From Madurella fahalii (taxonomy: Eukaryota; Ascomycota; Sordariomycetes; Sordariales), in assembly GCA_029876055.1 (NCBI GenBank), contig CM056878.1:2604001-2668000 (forward strand): DNA of 64,000 bases, in the 5' to 3' direction. A program made the translations under genes and the position numbers. The notes beneath the pieces are model-generated. The model did no database searches, was not told the DNA's origin, and worked only from the letters and a program-made list of their open reading frames with translations. Below are positions 21,448 through 33,142 of the stretch, piece by piece. Position 1 is the first letter of the stretch. Each line of letters starts with the position of its first letter.

Positions 21448-24400
21448 GACGCGACACAATGATAGTGCTATCTCATTACAAACGACTGTATGTGCGATGT
21501 GGGAATAAGCTCCATCAGGAGACGAAGAGTGAGACGGCCAAGTAAATCGCAGAACAATGGATAAAAGAAGGGCTGAAAGTAAGATACCAAGAGCTGGTGG
21601 GAATATGCATCAAGATATAGGAGACGGTCAACGCCAGATTCGAGACAAAGACGGGATCCTGTTCACCACATGGAGACATATCATGATATGCTTCCGGGCA
21701 ACGCCGTCCCGTGTCTGCCTCTTCTGAGCGACCTCTAGCGTCGGTCGAGGCCGGAGTGGACCGTTGAGTGGGAGATGCATGTCGATCTGTGAGTCGTCTC
21801 GTCTCGCCTCTTGGTGCGACTGGCATGCAGAGGTCCGGCCGGGTAAATCCGCCTCGTGTGTCAAAGATGGCTCCGCAAGAGATCTCGCCGAGGGCAGGTG
21901 AGCTGGAGCCGGACGGCGGACGGCGGACGGCATAGTACAGAAACGGCGGGCCAACTACACCCGTTTGTTTCGAGTCCAGTGGCAATTGGACTGACATTGC
22001 TGCTTCCGCCGTACGAAGTATGGGATACGGACATGCCATCGAGGCAGCCTCCCCGATAGTGACTCTTTCAACCAACTGTTACCTGCTTAGCAGGTCTCTT
22101 GTTTTCCACCACGAGGCGCTGTTGCCAGCCAAAACGGAAACATTTTGATAGTGGCTGAGTCCTTCAATGTGAGGGTGGTTGACCTACGTGTGAACTTGCT
22201 GTCCCTCGGATACGGCGAGGCCATTGCCTTGGCTGCCACACCAGCGGCCCGGTTAAATGTAACCAAGACCGGATGCCGCCAGCTGCTAACTACTCCACAG
22301 CATGTAGAGACGAAAGAGGATGATGGTAACGGGGGGAGGGACGAGAGATTCCAGAGGGCTTCCAGATCACCGGCAGGGTGTTCGTCATGGCCCATGATGG
22401 TAAACGGTGTTGCGATAGCGGGTGATCAAACAAGTCATCAAAGTGCAGTTGACGATTCCCAGCAGGGACCGGGCTGTCATGCGAAGAGCCGACGAGCTTG
22501 CCATCATGATCTGTTGGGCAAGTGGAAATCTGGGGAACGGTGGGGAATGCTACGACAAGGTTACGTCCACCCGCTCGAGTGCCGGATCCTGAATGATGAT
22601 AGGACGGACGAGCCTTTGAACGAGCTTTGACCTTCGATGGAGATGAAGTTCTGCGATGTGTTTGGTCTAAAACTCGTCAAAGAGATGCGGCTCGATAGCC
22701 GAGACAGGACATCGAGGGACTGACCAACCAGCAGCCCAGCTCCGTCTGATGGATCTTGAACCGGCAATGGCTGGCGGTGGCCTGGGGAAGACCACGATTG
22801 GCTCGTGCCTGGCCATACAAAATGTCCTTCCCCTAAGAGTCTCTTTTCTGCCTATAAGGCTGTTGAAAGGCTCAAACAAGGGTCCACACCACGTTGGTGT
22901 CGAGTTCAGGGGGCAACGGTGACGCACAGACAGCATGGCGTTGTGACCCCTGTCTGGGACCGGAAACTTGTCGATCTACCAAGCGTTGGACAGTCCTTCC
23001 ATTGCTGAAAAGAGGCGAAAAATGAGCCTGAAGTCATTGTAAAATGCTACAATCCCGAATTGAATGAGATCCGGCGCCAGGGTAGATAAATAACGCTCTT
23101 GTTGGAGGGTTTTGCTAGTCGAGGCGAGGGGATACCACGCGGACTGACAGTTCGCCTTGACGTGCTACCGCAATGGTTACAATGAAAGATGGCTTGGCAG
23201 GTGGGATGGGACAAGCACGGCGACGCCGACAAGGGACAAGGGTAGGCGACGGAGAGTTACGTCGACCCCGGAGAAAAGCTTAATTCCCTTTCTCACATGC
23301 TGCTTCCCCAGACCATCAACACCGTCTGTGCGGTTGATGCCGCTGGCGTCCCAAAGACGTTGTCGCTCTGGACGATACCGGCCGAATGTATCGAACAATT
23401 TAGCCACCTTCTATGATCCCAAGCCTGCGATGGCGATGGTACGGCTCCAGCAGAAACACTCTCTGATGCGCCAACGCATTGCGTCCAGAAGGCTTCCATT
23501 GCGACGGCGCTCCGCGTTCATCCGAAGTGTCTGCAACGATTCGCAATGATTGTCGAGTTGGGCCGTAAGCGAGTTCGAGTCCCTGTTCGGCATACCCACA
23601 GGGATATCCGGATGGTGGGCTCTCCGGGCTCCCGGCCGACGACCGCCGTCCATCGTGGTCGTGGCAGGGGTTGCACGGGGCGCCGGCACTTGGTCACATC
23701 AATCGCGGAGTGCGGGGTCCGGGTCGACTGGCTGCTCATCGTCGCCTTGTGATGTTGATATCCCGGACGCAGGAATGCCAGCCAGAAATTTCCTGGAAAC
23801 ACGACATGCTACACGGCAGTCACCGTGATTGCGTGTTTGTCGACTTCATCTACCCGGGACCAAGCGCGCCGTCGTTGCCGAGGGGAGGCGCTTCCAGGTT
23901 CGTATGTCGAGCGGTCTCCTCCGTTGTAACCCAGGGAGGTGCTTGATGCATGGTGCCGACAAGCAGTTCTCGTCAAAACAAGGCCGTCCCGGTGTTTGCC
24001 TTGAGCGAGGTTCTTCAGGTTCGACAGAATCAGGGGGCACATACCTTGAGCTAGCTGCACCATTCCGATCTTAGTATGGCAACCCGAGCCTTGGAAGCAG
24101 GCAAAGGTCCAGTGATATGCTAGTCCGTTATGGTACCGTATGTCGCCCGCGAATCAAGGCGTTATCCTTTGATGCAGGCGGGAGGCTGAGCCAGAACCCG
24201 TGTGGAAACTCCCCAGACTCAGAATCCTGTTTTCTCTGGCCGAAGCAGTTCTGGGCCAGGGCAAGCGCCGGAATGCGGGGTTCGAAGTGCGATCGCAATG
24301 GAACCGATCTGGGCGGGGTCCCCTGAAGCTCCACCAAGCCAAACATGTGGGCCGAGCGACAAATTAGGCAGTTTCGTTGCCCTGGAAACGGCGGGAGGCG

Positions 24401-24849
24401 CGGACCTGGGTTGGCACATCTCGAAAGACAATCCCTCGAAACAAACTGAAGTTGACGCCGTCCCGCGCTTTGTCACCCCGTTCGAGACCTTTCGTTCCCA
24501 TCTTATCCATTTTTTTTTCTTATTCTCCACGAGCCGATCAGCCTCCACAAACCTCGCGGCTCTGCTCGCCAGTTCTTGATGCGATTCGGTCTTTACGGCG
24601 ACATTTTTGTGTTTTATGTCATGCACTGCCACCATTCCCGACTGGTGTGCTGACAGAGGCCTGTAAACAACAAATCGCTAGCTGCAGAGCCCAGCTGCAC
24701 GTCATTGCGCTCGATGAGACGCCCCGCAGCAGCTAACTAACCTCTGCCTGCTCCTTTGACAAACACATCACATCACATCCCTATCCCTATCCCTTCGCAA
24801 CACCTGCGCCGGCTTGTGCTCCCGCAACTTCGTGGACCGCGCCTACAAG
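21448..24849. other. Long divergent intergenic stretch before ASE1
   Basis: About 3.4 kb between the outward-facing rhodopsin-like gene and ASE1. The longest frame (21515-22075, minus) has no domain or codon bias I trust. The last about 300 bases before 24850 contain pyrimidine-rich DNA and short ATC/CATCA repeats like a fungal 5' untranslated leader. Confidence 0.45.
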
Positions 24850-27209
24850 ATGGATACCAGCTATCTAGCCCAGCAGGTCAACACAATAATTGGCCAGCTG
24901 CACGGCTTGTTTGACGAAATCGGAGTGTCCAACCATGATCGCGACGCGCGCGAGGAGGAGGTACGGCCCAAATTCTTTACCACAGCGCAAGATCTGTTGC
25001 GCAGTTTTGCTGACGACGCCAATGGCAGCTCTTTGCGGCTCTGTCCGAAGCATTACACAACCAAGTCCGTCTCGTGACGGCTGAGAAAAACGAGATAGTT
25101 GAGGAAGCGCAGAGAATGATCACCACAATCAGGCAGATGGAAGCCTCGCTCGATGACAATAAGAACCGCCGCGACTACCCGGCAGCCGCGGACGACGACT
25201 TGAAAATTACTTATCCGCTCACGAGGTGTCTTCAGGTGCTCAAGGAAAAGCACATCCAGATCAACCGCCTCCACAGGGAACGGTTCGAGCAGGTCAAGAG
25301 TATGTCCCCGCGCGTCCTTTGTTCATGCAGCGTGACCAGAGACTAATCGGATATAGAACTGGTCCAAGCACTCGAGTCTTACTCGCTCCATCTCGAGCCA
25401 ACCTTTGTTAAATTGGCTCTGCCTCCGACAGGGCCAAACCAATCTATTCCGCCCACCTTTGATCTATCACCTAGCTACGTTGATAAGCTGGATGCCGAGT
25501 TTACGCGCGTGTATGAAGAGTACACTCGCCGCGTGGCAACAGTGAAGTCGCTAGCCGAGAACATCATCCAGCTATGGGCAGAACTCGGGACCCCGCAAGC
25601 GCAGACGGACGGCGCAATTGTAAAGTACTATCGCGACGCACCCGAACAGCTCGGCCTTCACGAAGAAGATATCGCTCGGCTCCGCTCTAAGAGAGATAAG
25701 CTCTCGGACGAGAAGAAGAACCGCGAGCGGCGTTTGAAAGACTTGAAGAACGCGGTTGAGGCGCTCTGGGAGAAGCTGGCTGTTGAGGAGCAGGAGCGTA
25801 AGGCGTTTCTTAACAGCAACCGCGGCTGCGGTATCCGGCAGATCAACGAGTTCGAAGACGAGCTGGCGCGGCTGAACGAGCTCAAGCGGCAGAACCTGCA
25901 TCTATTCGTCGAGGATGCCCGCTTCAAGCTCCAGGAGCTCTGGGACGCTCTGTATCTCTCGGAAGATGAGATGCTTGAGTTTACACCAGCCTTCTCGGAT
26001 GTCTACAGCGATGCGCTGCTTGAGGCGCACGAGCGCGAAATCGCCCGGCTAGAAGTGCTGAAGGAACAACGCGCCCCAACTCTGGCACTTGTTGAGAAGC
26101 ACCGAACCCTGGTGCATGAACGGGATGAGCTGGCGGCGTCCAGCCAGGATGCTTCACGGCTGATGATGCGAGGCCAGAAGGGCGAAAAACGGGATCCAGG
26201 CAAGCTCCTGCGTGAAGAGAAGATGAGAAAGCGGATCGCCAAAGAACTTCCCAAGGTCACAGCCGAGTTGCGCAAGGCCCTGGAGAAATGGGAGGATGAG
26301 TACGGCCGGCCTTTCCTGGTGCACGGAGAGCGATATCTCGATTTTATCGAGGTGGATGAACCGAAGCCAGCACCGGGCGGCCGGTCAAAAACGCCAGCTC
26401 CAACGCCTACAACCGCCAATACTTCAACAACTTCTCTGAACCGGGCCCGCAGCGTCGGAAGCCTGAAGTCTGGGCCCAGGGCCACAACCAAGACACCTAC
26501 AGCCGCGAGTTTGGCGAAGTCAACACAGACGGCTCGACCGACAACAGCAAATAACAAAGGAAGTCCGACTCGAATTCCTGCACGCGCGCCACTCTCGAAC
26601 CTCAAGCACGGCAACAATTCTCCCGAGCGCCCTCGTGCAGACTCGAGAGTAGAGTCACGGCCAAACTCGAGACTGGAAACTGGCAGCGTGCGCCAGGTCA
26701 TGAGGGCCCCGCCACCAAAGATGAGGGATCTCATGCCGCCGCCCGAATTGGAGACGCCAGTAAACCACTATCGGTCCACCGGCCTCAGTTCCAGCATTGT
26801 CAGGCACGTCGAACCCGAGGATGTCTATGATGACCACAGGTACTCCTCACAGGAGAACAGCAGACCGCTCTCCCGAGAATATCCTCCGGCACGATCGTAC
26901 CCTCAGGCGCCGCCCGCCGTGCGGCAAATCTCCAACACGTCGACGGTGGTCTCCGGATCTGAGAATTGGGAGACATACGACGACAACTCGGAGCCCGAGG
27001 TGGATGCTTCCGACACGTACTACGCCAAGGTGCGCGCCGCGCGGACAGGCCAGCGCATCACGCCCGAAGCGAGCTACGGACGGCCGCTTGCCGCCCAGAT
27101 GAAGCGGCAGCGGGGATTCCCGCCGGCTCATGCGGGCCATGTCATGGTGGACCACGAAGGCAACCGGATCGTATCCGGGAACGAGTGGACTGACGAGGAC
27201 CCGTACTGA
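24850..27209 (+). CDS. ase1: Anaphase spindle elongation protein ASE1 (PRC1/MAP65 family)
   Basis: Three exons, 24850-24960, 25029-25299 and 25357-27209, give 744 residues. The first two thirds are almost continuous coiled coil with the family order: an N-terminal dimerisation part (SYLAQQVNTIIGQLHGLFDE), then ITYPLTRCLQVLKEKHIQIN, IIQLWAELGTPQ, RLRSKRDKLSDEKKNRERRL and FKLQELWDALYLSEDEM. The conserved MAP65 microtubule-binding region follows (LLREEKMRKRIAKELPKV, then LRKALEKWEDEYGRPFLVHG). The tail from about residue 470 is disordered, Thr/Pro/Arg-rich and likely the site of cell-cycle phosphorylation. Ase1 crosslinks antiparallel microtubules in the spindle midzone and is regulated by Cdk and by degradation in other fungi. 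The first exon is short but is needed for the start. Confidence 0.95.
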
Positions 27210-28237
27210 CGATGGCGCGGCTTGTGCTTGGCTGGCTTAGTCCGGCATATCCCTTTACTTTTCCGGGCGCATGGTGTTCATGACGAAGTATGAATCACGG
27301 CGCTACGACATGTCTTGCTTGCATGAGAAGCCATATGTGTTGATGTAGGCCTGGTGTTGGTTGTTGGGGGCTTGGGTGTCCTGGCGAGGCGTTGGTTCAG
27401 ATTCGCAAGTCTTGTTTTATATCAGCTCATTTTCCCTTTCTTTTTTTTTTTTCTTTTTCTCCGTTGGGCGTTTTATGATGGCCCTTCTTTCGACGGCTAC
27501 GAGGCACTGACCTTTTTTTTGTTGTTGTTCTCCTTCTCCTTTTTTCCCTTCTAATCGCGGATTTCTTTTCCTGGCCGGCGCGGGCCGAATATGCAGCCCC
27601 GGTCTTGAGTGGCTTGCTTGTTTCTTTGAGTAGTATCTTTGTATGTATCTCTGGTCGGGGTAACGCAAGTAAGCGGGGAATGCCCGTCTCGTGGCGGGGA
27701 AAAAAAGGGGTCCGCCCGGTTTGTGGAGTTGAGTTTCCTCTCGGGGTTGAGGACATTTACAAACGGCTGGCGTTTACGGATTGGGGTTTTATCTTGGCCG
27801 CTGTTGATCAGGCTGGAGAGCTCCGTTTCTGTTGTTCGTCTGCGGAGAGCCTGGTGCTCGGTCGTCTATACCATGCGGTTGAAGTTCTTCTGTCTTTAGC
27901 TTCGGGAATGTGTAGCAAGAATCGAGGCGCTGTCTGCAAAACAGATTCCTTCAGAAAAGAGAACTGTATCGATGTTCTCTTCTAAGTACAGAATGCATTT
28001 GCAAAGCCGGCCGGGTTAGAGTCCAAGTCTTTATCAACAGAGGCAGATAGGTCAGGATCCTGTATGGATCACGGTATGGTGAGATGCCTCCTACTGGCTA
28101 AAGGGGCGGTCTCGTTCCAACTTCGGATGCTACTATTACAGATCTCGAAGCTCGGATCTACTCTAGGTATACATTCACATTCCTCCTCATCTTACAACAA
28201 AACTGCACCCATGTCCACCTTTCTAGGTATACACCAT
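27210..28237. other. Convergent intergenic region, ASE1 / MPP-alpha
   Basis: About 1 kb holding both 3' ends. It is T-rich on the plus strand around 27420-27560. The 12-mer TCTAGGTATACA occurs twice, at about 28162 and 28222. No gene is supportable; short frames are not bounded by splice sites. Confidence 0.5.
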
Positions 28238-30051
28238 TTATCTCCTCCCCAATTTCCACTGATAGATCAGATCTTGTATCTGAGCCCAGGGCATCTGCTG
28301 CGTCTTCATCCCCTGGGCCGTGGCTTCCTGCAGCACCACGGTCGGCGCGCCGCTCCCCCTGCCTTTGTTCTCCACCATCCCGCCGACAACCATTCGGGCC
28401 ACCCGCCTGAGGTCCTGCACGGTGAGGTTGTTGATCCGCCTCGTCATCTCGCGCACGGGGATCTTGCGGCCGTGGACCTGGACCTGGCGGCCCAGGTCCT
28501 CAAGCTCGACCATGCGGCTCTCGAGGTTCATCAGCAGGCTGCTGCGGAGCTGGTTCTTGGCGCGAGCGACCTCGATGGGGTTCAGCGCGGCGTGCCCACC
28601 CTCGTGCGTGAGGGCCTGTAGCTCGCGGCACATGACCTGCAGCATGTGGGCGGTTCGGCCGGGGAAGCACGAAGCGGCGATGCCGAAGAGGCCTGAGTCG
28701 GTGTACGAGTGGTTGAAGGCGACGCATGACTCGACCCAGCCGTGCTGGTTCAGCACGTTCGTGTAGAGCCGAGAGTACATGCCCTTGCCTGGCCCGCCGG
28801 CCGAGAAGGAGCCGCCGCCGCCGAGGAGCGTTTGGAGAGTCGCAAGAGCATAGATGTCGTCTGAAGAGATGGGTAGGCCCTCGAAGGCAAGTTGGATGTG
28901 GGTGAAGGTCGGGAGGTTGGGGTTGAGCGGGGGCGGCTGTGGTGGGAGAGAGAGGAAGCCGCCTGTGTAGTGGGCTGGTCGGTTGAGGTCTTCAGCTGAG
29001 ATGGGCTCGATGGTAGAAGGGGTAGGGGAGGGGGAGTTATGAGATTCGGAGGCGGAGAAGCGTTTGAGGAACGGGATCTTAGAGAGGAGCTTAGAGGGTG
29101 GATCGGAAGGCGAGGGGGACGAAGTGGACGAGGAGGACGCGAGACTCGACGCATCGCTGGGTTCTGACTCGAGCGAATCAAGAGAAGACTCCGATCCTGT
29201 CCTCGACAGCGCGGGTTCTGGCGACTTCATATCCCCAAAATGCTTCTCAGCAAGCCTGACTGCCTCGTCGTGCGGCACACCGGCAAATGCTACCACCATC
29301 CTCTCGGGCCTGTAGAACGCGTCTCTGTACGCCTGGATGACTTGCTTGTTGATGGATCCTAACCTGTCCTCCGGGCAGAGTAGCGGGTTTCCAAGGGTGT
29401 TATCCTTGAACGCAGCTGTGTGCACGAGCTCGGGTAGAATCAGCTCAGGCTTGGACCATATCTCCCTGACTTCGTACTCGGCCGTAACGAGCTGCTGCTC
29501 TATCTCCTGGTCGGTGAGCTTGGGGTCACGAATGGTCTCGGCCAACAGCTCGACGGTGGTGGGGATGGCAGCATTGAAGGTGGCCGCCTGGTACATCATG
29601 GACTCCCTCGACGAGGCGCACTGGATGTTGCCACCCAGCTTCTCGACCGTCTCGAGCATTTCGTCGGCCGATCGTGACCCGGTCGACTTGAAGGCCAACC
29701 GGTCCATGATATGGCTCGCGCCACGTAGCGAACCGTTCTCGTACCGCGACCCGGCATCGATGTAGACGCCAACGCCGGAGAAGGCGTCCGGCAGATCCTC
29801 CGAGGCCACGCGAATGCCATTGGGCAGGGTGGTAATCTTGTCGCGCTCCGTAGGCTCCTGAGATGCCAGTTAGCTAGTGCACCCCCAGACGAGCATCATC
29901 CGCGCGAGGGGCTTGCCTTTGGCGCCTGGCGGACGCGGATGCCCGTGCTAAGTGTCCTCGTCGCTAATGACGGTCGATTCGCTCCCAGGGGCCTCCATGG
30001 CAGACCTGTCGTCGGGCTTATTAACCGGGCTGGCCGGCAAGATCTAAACAT
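28238..30051 (-). CDS. mas2: Mitochondrial processing peptidase alpha subunit
   Basis: Two exons, 30051-29917 and 29857-28238, give 584 residues. Exon 1 encodes an Arg/Ser-rich mitochondrial presequence (MFRSCRPARLISPTTG ... ATRTLSTGIRV). Exon 2 is an M16 peptidase-like fold: TLPNGIRVASEDLPDAFSGV, GVYIDAGSRYENG, SHIMDRLAFKST at the place where the beta subunit has its HxxEH zinc site (absent here, as expected for alpha), FYRPERMVVAFAGV, and the glycine-rich substrate loop GGGGSFSAGGPGKGM at about residues 390-405. A Ser/Pro-rich insertion lies between the two halves (about residues 260-335). With MPP-beta it cleaves matrix-targeting presequences; alpha binds substrate. The single intron uses a GC donor. 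The gene faces DMA1 across a 956-base shared promoter. Confidence 0.96.
29858..29916 (-). other. GC-AG intron of MPP-alpha
   Basis: The exon ends CCAAAG and the intron begins GCAAGC; it ends GCATCTCAG, with CTAAC 12 bases before. The join APK to EPTERDKITTLPNG is the expected family sequence and no GT donor gives it. Confidence 0.85.
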
Positions 30052-31007
30052 GGCTGCGGTGCGAGTTGTCCAGGATACCGCAAGCCGGGTGGTTGCTGAA
30101 TGCTGCCGCTGAAATTCTCGAGTAGCACTGATTAAACGGAACTGAGCAGACAAATCCGCGATCCGCTCGCAATCCGAGCTTATCGATAAGAAAGCAGGCA
30201 TGCCTTGGCGCAGCGAGAGCGAACATCTTACGTAAGGCACGCACAGTGTGCCTAACTTGTCCAACTTGTCCGGGACAGCAAGGCAGACGGAAGCGGACGT
30301 GACCGCCTGGCGGGGCCCCAAATCTTGGTAGGGGAGATCTTGTCCTGCTGTGACACTTACGTTGGGCATGTGTCAGGACCAAAGGCGGCCTGCCGACTCG
30401 AGCAGCTGACGACACCAAACTGCTCTTCGAAGGACAGCGTCACAAGCATGTCACAGATGGTACACGCAAGTTATGGCGTAGAGGAGCAGCCCTACGGCCT
30501 GTGCTGATATCCGGTGGGTATTTTGTCCACGCGCCGGGATCCAACCATCTCGGGATCATTGCCTGCGCTGGCTGAGCCGCTCGTTTTGGGGGCGGCCGCA
30601 CCGAACACCACGACCAAAAGGCACCAGAAGAAACAACCTGAGCCCGACAATCGGTACAGTACCGTGCTAATTCCCGCTCTCAAGTCCGGCCCACTTTGCG
30701 ACATCTGATCCGGGAGCATCGTCCCAAATTGTTCGGCGAGATTCAAGGACTGCAAAGCTATTTGCCGCTTAACTACGGCTGAGGCGATCCAGATTCAAAA
30801 GACCTCTTGGCATCGCCTTGCCCTGTCTGACCTCCCCCCTACCCAAAAGAAACAAGGAGGTGAATTTTTAGGGGGGGTGGCATTTCGTTTCTCACCACCA
30901 GCGCGGGCGAATCAGAGACGGTTTGATCCTCCGACAGCGCCTCTGACATTTCCATCGACAACTCCGGGGTCCTAGGACTCGTGCTCTGGTGCCCAGCGCC
31001 ATCGTCA
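30052..31007. promoter_or_regulatory. Divergent promoter region, MPP-alpha / DMA1
   Basis: 956 bases between outward-facing start codons. No gene is supportable. The plus-strand frame open from 30981 starts with GTG, so the first ATG of the plus gene is at 31008. Confidence 0.5.
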
Positions 31008-33022
31008 ATGTTTACGCAACCTGCGGCCTCGCCCACACCTCTGGGGCCTGGAAACCTCTCGGTCGCGTCCGTTTCCGCGTCGCCCGTGCCGCCGCCTTCG
31101 AGGAGCAGCCGCCTGCGAGGCCTGAGTTATCTTCGCAACTATACCCAAACCCACCTGCTATCCCGCGAGCACAGCTCTTCCTCCAACTCGACACCACAGC
31201 TCTCGTCGTCGTCGCCATCGCAGTCCGCAATCGCAGGCCCGGTTACAGACTCCTCGGCCCGCACCAACCGTCTGTCACAACTTGTACCCGCGTTTGCCCA
31301 CCCACTCGGACTACCGCCCCCGCCCTCGCCTTCGGTAGTGAGGAGCCATACGGCGCCCACGGCGGGAATAACTCCCGGGGGACGACCGAACGAATCGCTA
31401 GCGGTTCCCCCCTTCGTCGCTACTAGCCTAGAGACTGCAGGGCCGTACCCGCTGTCCGACGACATGACAAGAGCACGTTCTGCAACAACCGGCGATGCCC
31501 TTGGCAGGCAAGAGGGAGGCAGCAACATGGACATATTACCCTCGATCCGTTTTAGCACCTTCTTTGACCCCCGCGCCACTCGGCCATCGCTCAAGTTCAA
31601 CCCCATCTCGCGCACCCTCCCGACCGGGACGGAGGTGATTCGCGTGGGCAGGTATTCGGAAAGAGACAACCAGCCGAACGTTCCGTCCAATGTCCCCTCG
31701 GCAGCGCCTGTGGGCTTCAAGAGCAAGGTTGTCAGTCGACGGCACTGTGAGTTCTGGTACGAGAACGGCAAGTGGTATATCAAAGACGTCAAGAGCAGCT
31801 CCGGCACCTTTCTCAACCACATCCGCCTAAGCCCTCCAGGCACCGAGTCGAAGCCGTACCCGGTGAATGATGGCGATATTGTGCAGCTGGGCATCGACTT
31901 CAAAGGGGGCGAGGAAATGATCTTTCGGTGTGTCAAGATGAGACTCGAGTTGAACCGTGGTTGGCAGAGCAAGCTAAACACCTTCAAGTATGCTGTCCCC
32001 GGTAGCCTTTCCCGGAGCTCCCTACGCACGCTAACATCCCGCCAGCATGACCACACACAAGAGGCTAAGAAACATGACCGCCGGCTCGGCCAACAACGCT
32101 GCGGGTCAGTCGTACTCGCAGGACTGCTCGATATGCCTCAACAGCATTGCGGTAAGCATCCATCCGGGTCGCCCACAACCATCCAGGTGTGCTAAACGCC
32201 CCGCAGCCCTGCCAGTGCTTGTTCGTTGCCCCTTGCTCGCACACATGGCACTACAAGTGCATCCGGTCCCTCCTCGCCTCCCCATCATACCCAATCTTCA
32301 TCTGCCCCAACTGCCGCGCCGCCGCGGATCTCGAGGCAGAGGTCGAAGACCCGGAAGAGTGGGAGCAGCTCGACTCGGACGAGGGCGGCGCGCAGCAAGA
32401 AGGCGCGCTCCTACAAGCCCCGTCTTCCAACCATGCGGACGCTCCGCCCCGCAAATCGCGAGAATCCGTGCGCAACGCAAACCATATGGTGCTGTCATCA
32501 CCGCAACAATCACCTCCGCAGCAACAAATCGAGGTCCCGGAGGTGACCATGCTCCTCGACTCCCCGCCACAGCTCCCGCTCCCCGCCTCGGCCCAGATCG
32601 ACATCTCCGCCTCCAGCTCGGCGGGCGTCCTCCTTCCTGGCCCGGCTGTGGCCTTGCCGTCACCCTCACCGCTATCACATCACACGCCGTCAAACCCTGT
32701 GCCCATCCCCGCCGCCGCTGTCGCCCAGCAACGGATCTTGTCCTCTGGCGGCATCGGAGGAGGAGACGGACGTCGTGAAGGTACGAGGACTCCGTCACCC
32801 ACAGGTGCGCCGGTCGTGATGAATGGCCACGAGGGGCCTATCACGCCTAGGAACGACGCCGGTCCGTGGGTGTTTGATGGGAGTGGGGTGCGGTTGAGGG
32901 CCGACGGGAGTGTGAATGCGAACGGAAACGGCACGCCGGTTGGGACGGCGAATAGTTTGGAAGCGGCCGTTACCCAGCAGCAACAGGGAGTTGGTCGGCC
33001 GAGGGAGGATGGTGTCTCGTAG
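31008..33022 (+). CDS. dma1: DMA1/CHF-type FHA-RING E3 ubiquitin ligase
   Basis: Three exons, 31008-31987, 32046-32151 and 32207-33022, give 633 residues. After a Ser/Pro-rich N-terminus there is an FHA domain (VIRVGRYSERD, SKVVSRRHCEFWYENGKWY, IKDVKSSSGTFLNHIRLSP: the Arg, Ser-x-Arg-His and Asn phosphothreonine contacts are present). A RING finger follows (CSICLNSIAPCQCLFVAPCS, then HTWHYKCI and FICPNCR). The C-terminus is Ser/Pro/Gly-rich. The family (S. pombe Dma1, yeast Dma1/2, human CHFR/RNF8 relatives) ubiquitinates spindle-checkpoint and septation targets; the substrate here is inferred only. The intron between Ala and Pro splits the RING exactly. The reading frame stops at TAG 33020-33022, but the same frame continues as plausible coding sequence for another 39 codons (separate entry). 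Confidence 0.93.
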
Positions 33023-33142
33023 GAGGAGACGGCATATGCCTCGTTGCTGGCAGCCGCTGCGCTGCGCGGCTCCGGGTTCGGGATCGCGGAGTTGCTGAGG
33101 AAGGGTTTGAGGATCTCGGGGGACGAAGAGGAGGGGATATAG
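33023..33142 (+). other. In-frame, coding-like extension after the DMA1 stop
   Basis: Directly after TAG the same frame reads EETAYASLLAAAALRGSGFG, then IAELLRKGLRISGDEEEGI and a TAG at 33140-33142. Composition (amphipathic, Ala/Leu-rich helix then acidic end) is unlike random 3' untranslated DNA. Three readings are possible: a recent nonsense change, stop-codon readthrough, or a small in-frame intron ending at this TAG (for example GT at 32939, 84 bases, but with no good branch site). Confidence 0.5.

Noticed and set aside
21515..22075. Minus-strand frame of 186 codons with a hydrophobic end
   Set aside because: No family resemblance, no codon bias, no splice partners.
30981..31007. Nine-codon extension of DMA1 to 30981
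   Set aside because: It begins with GTG; the ATG is at 31008.
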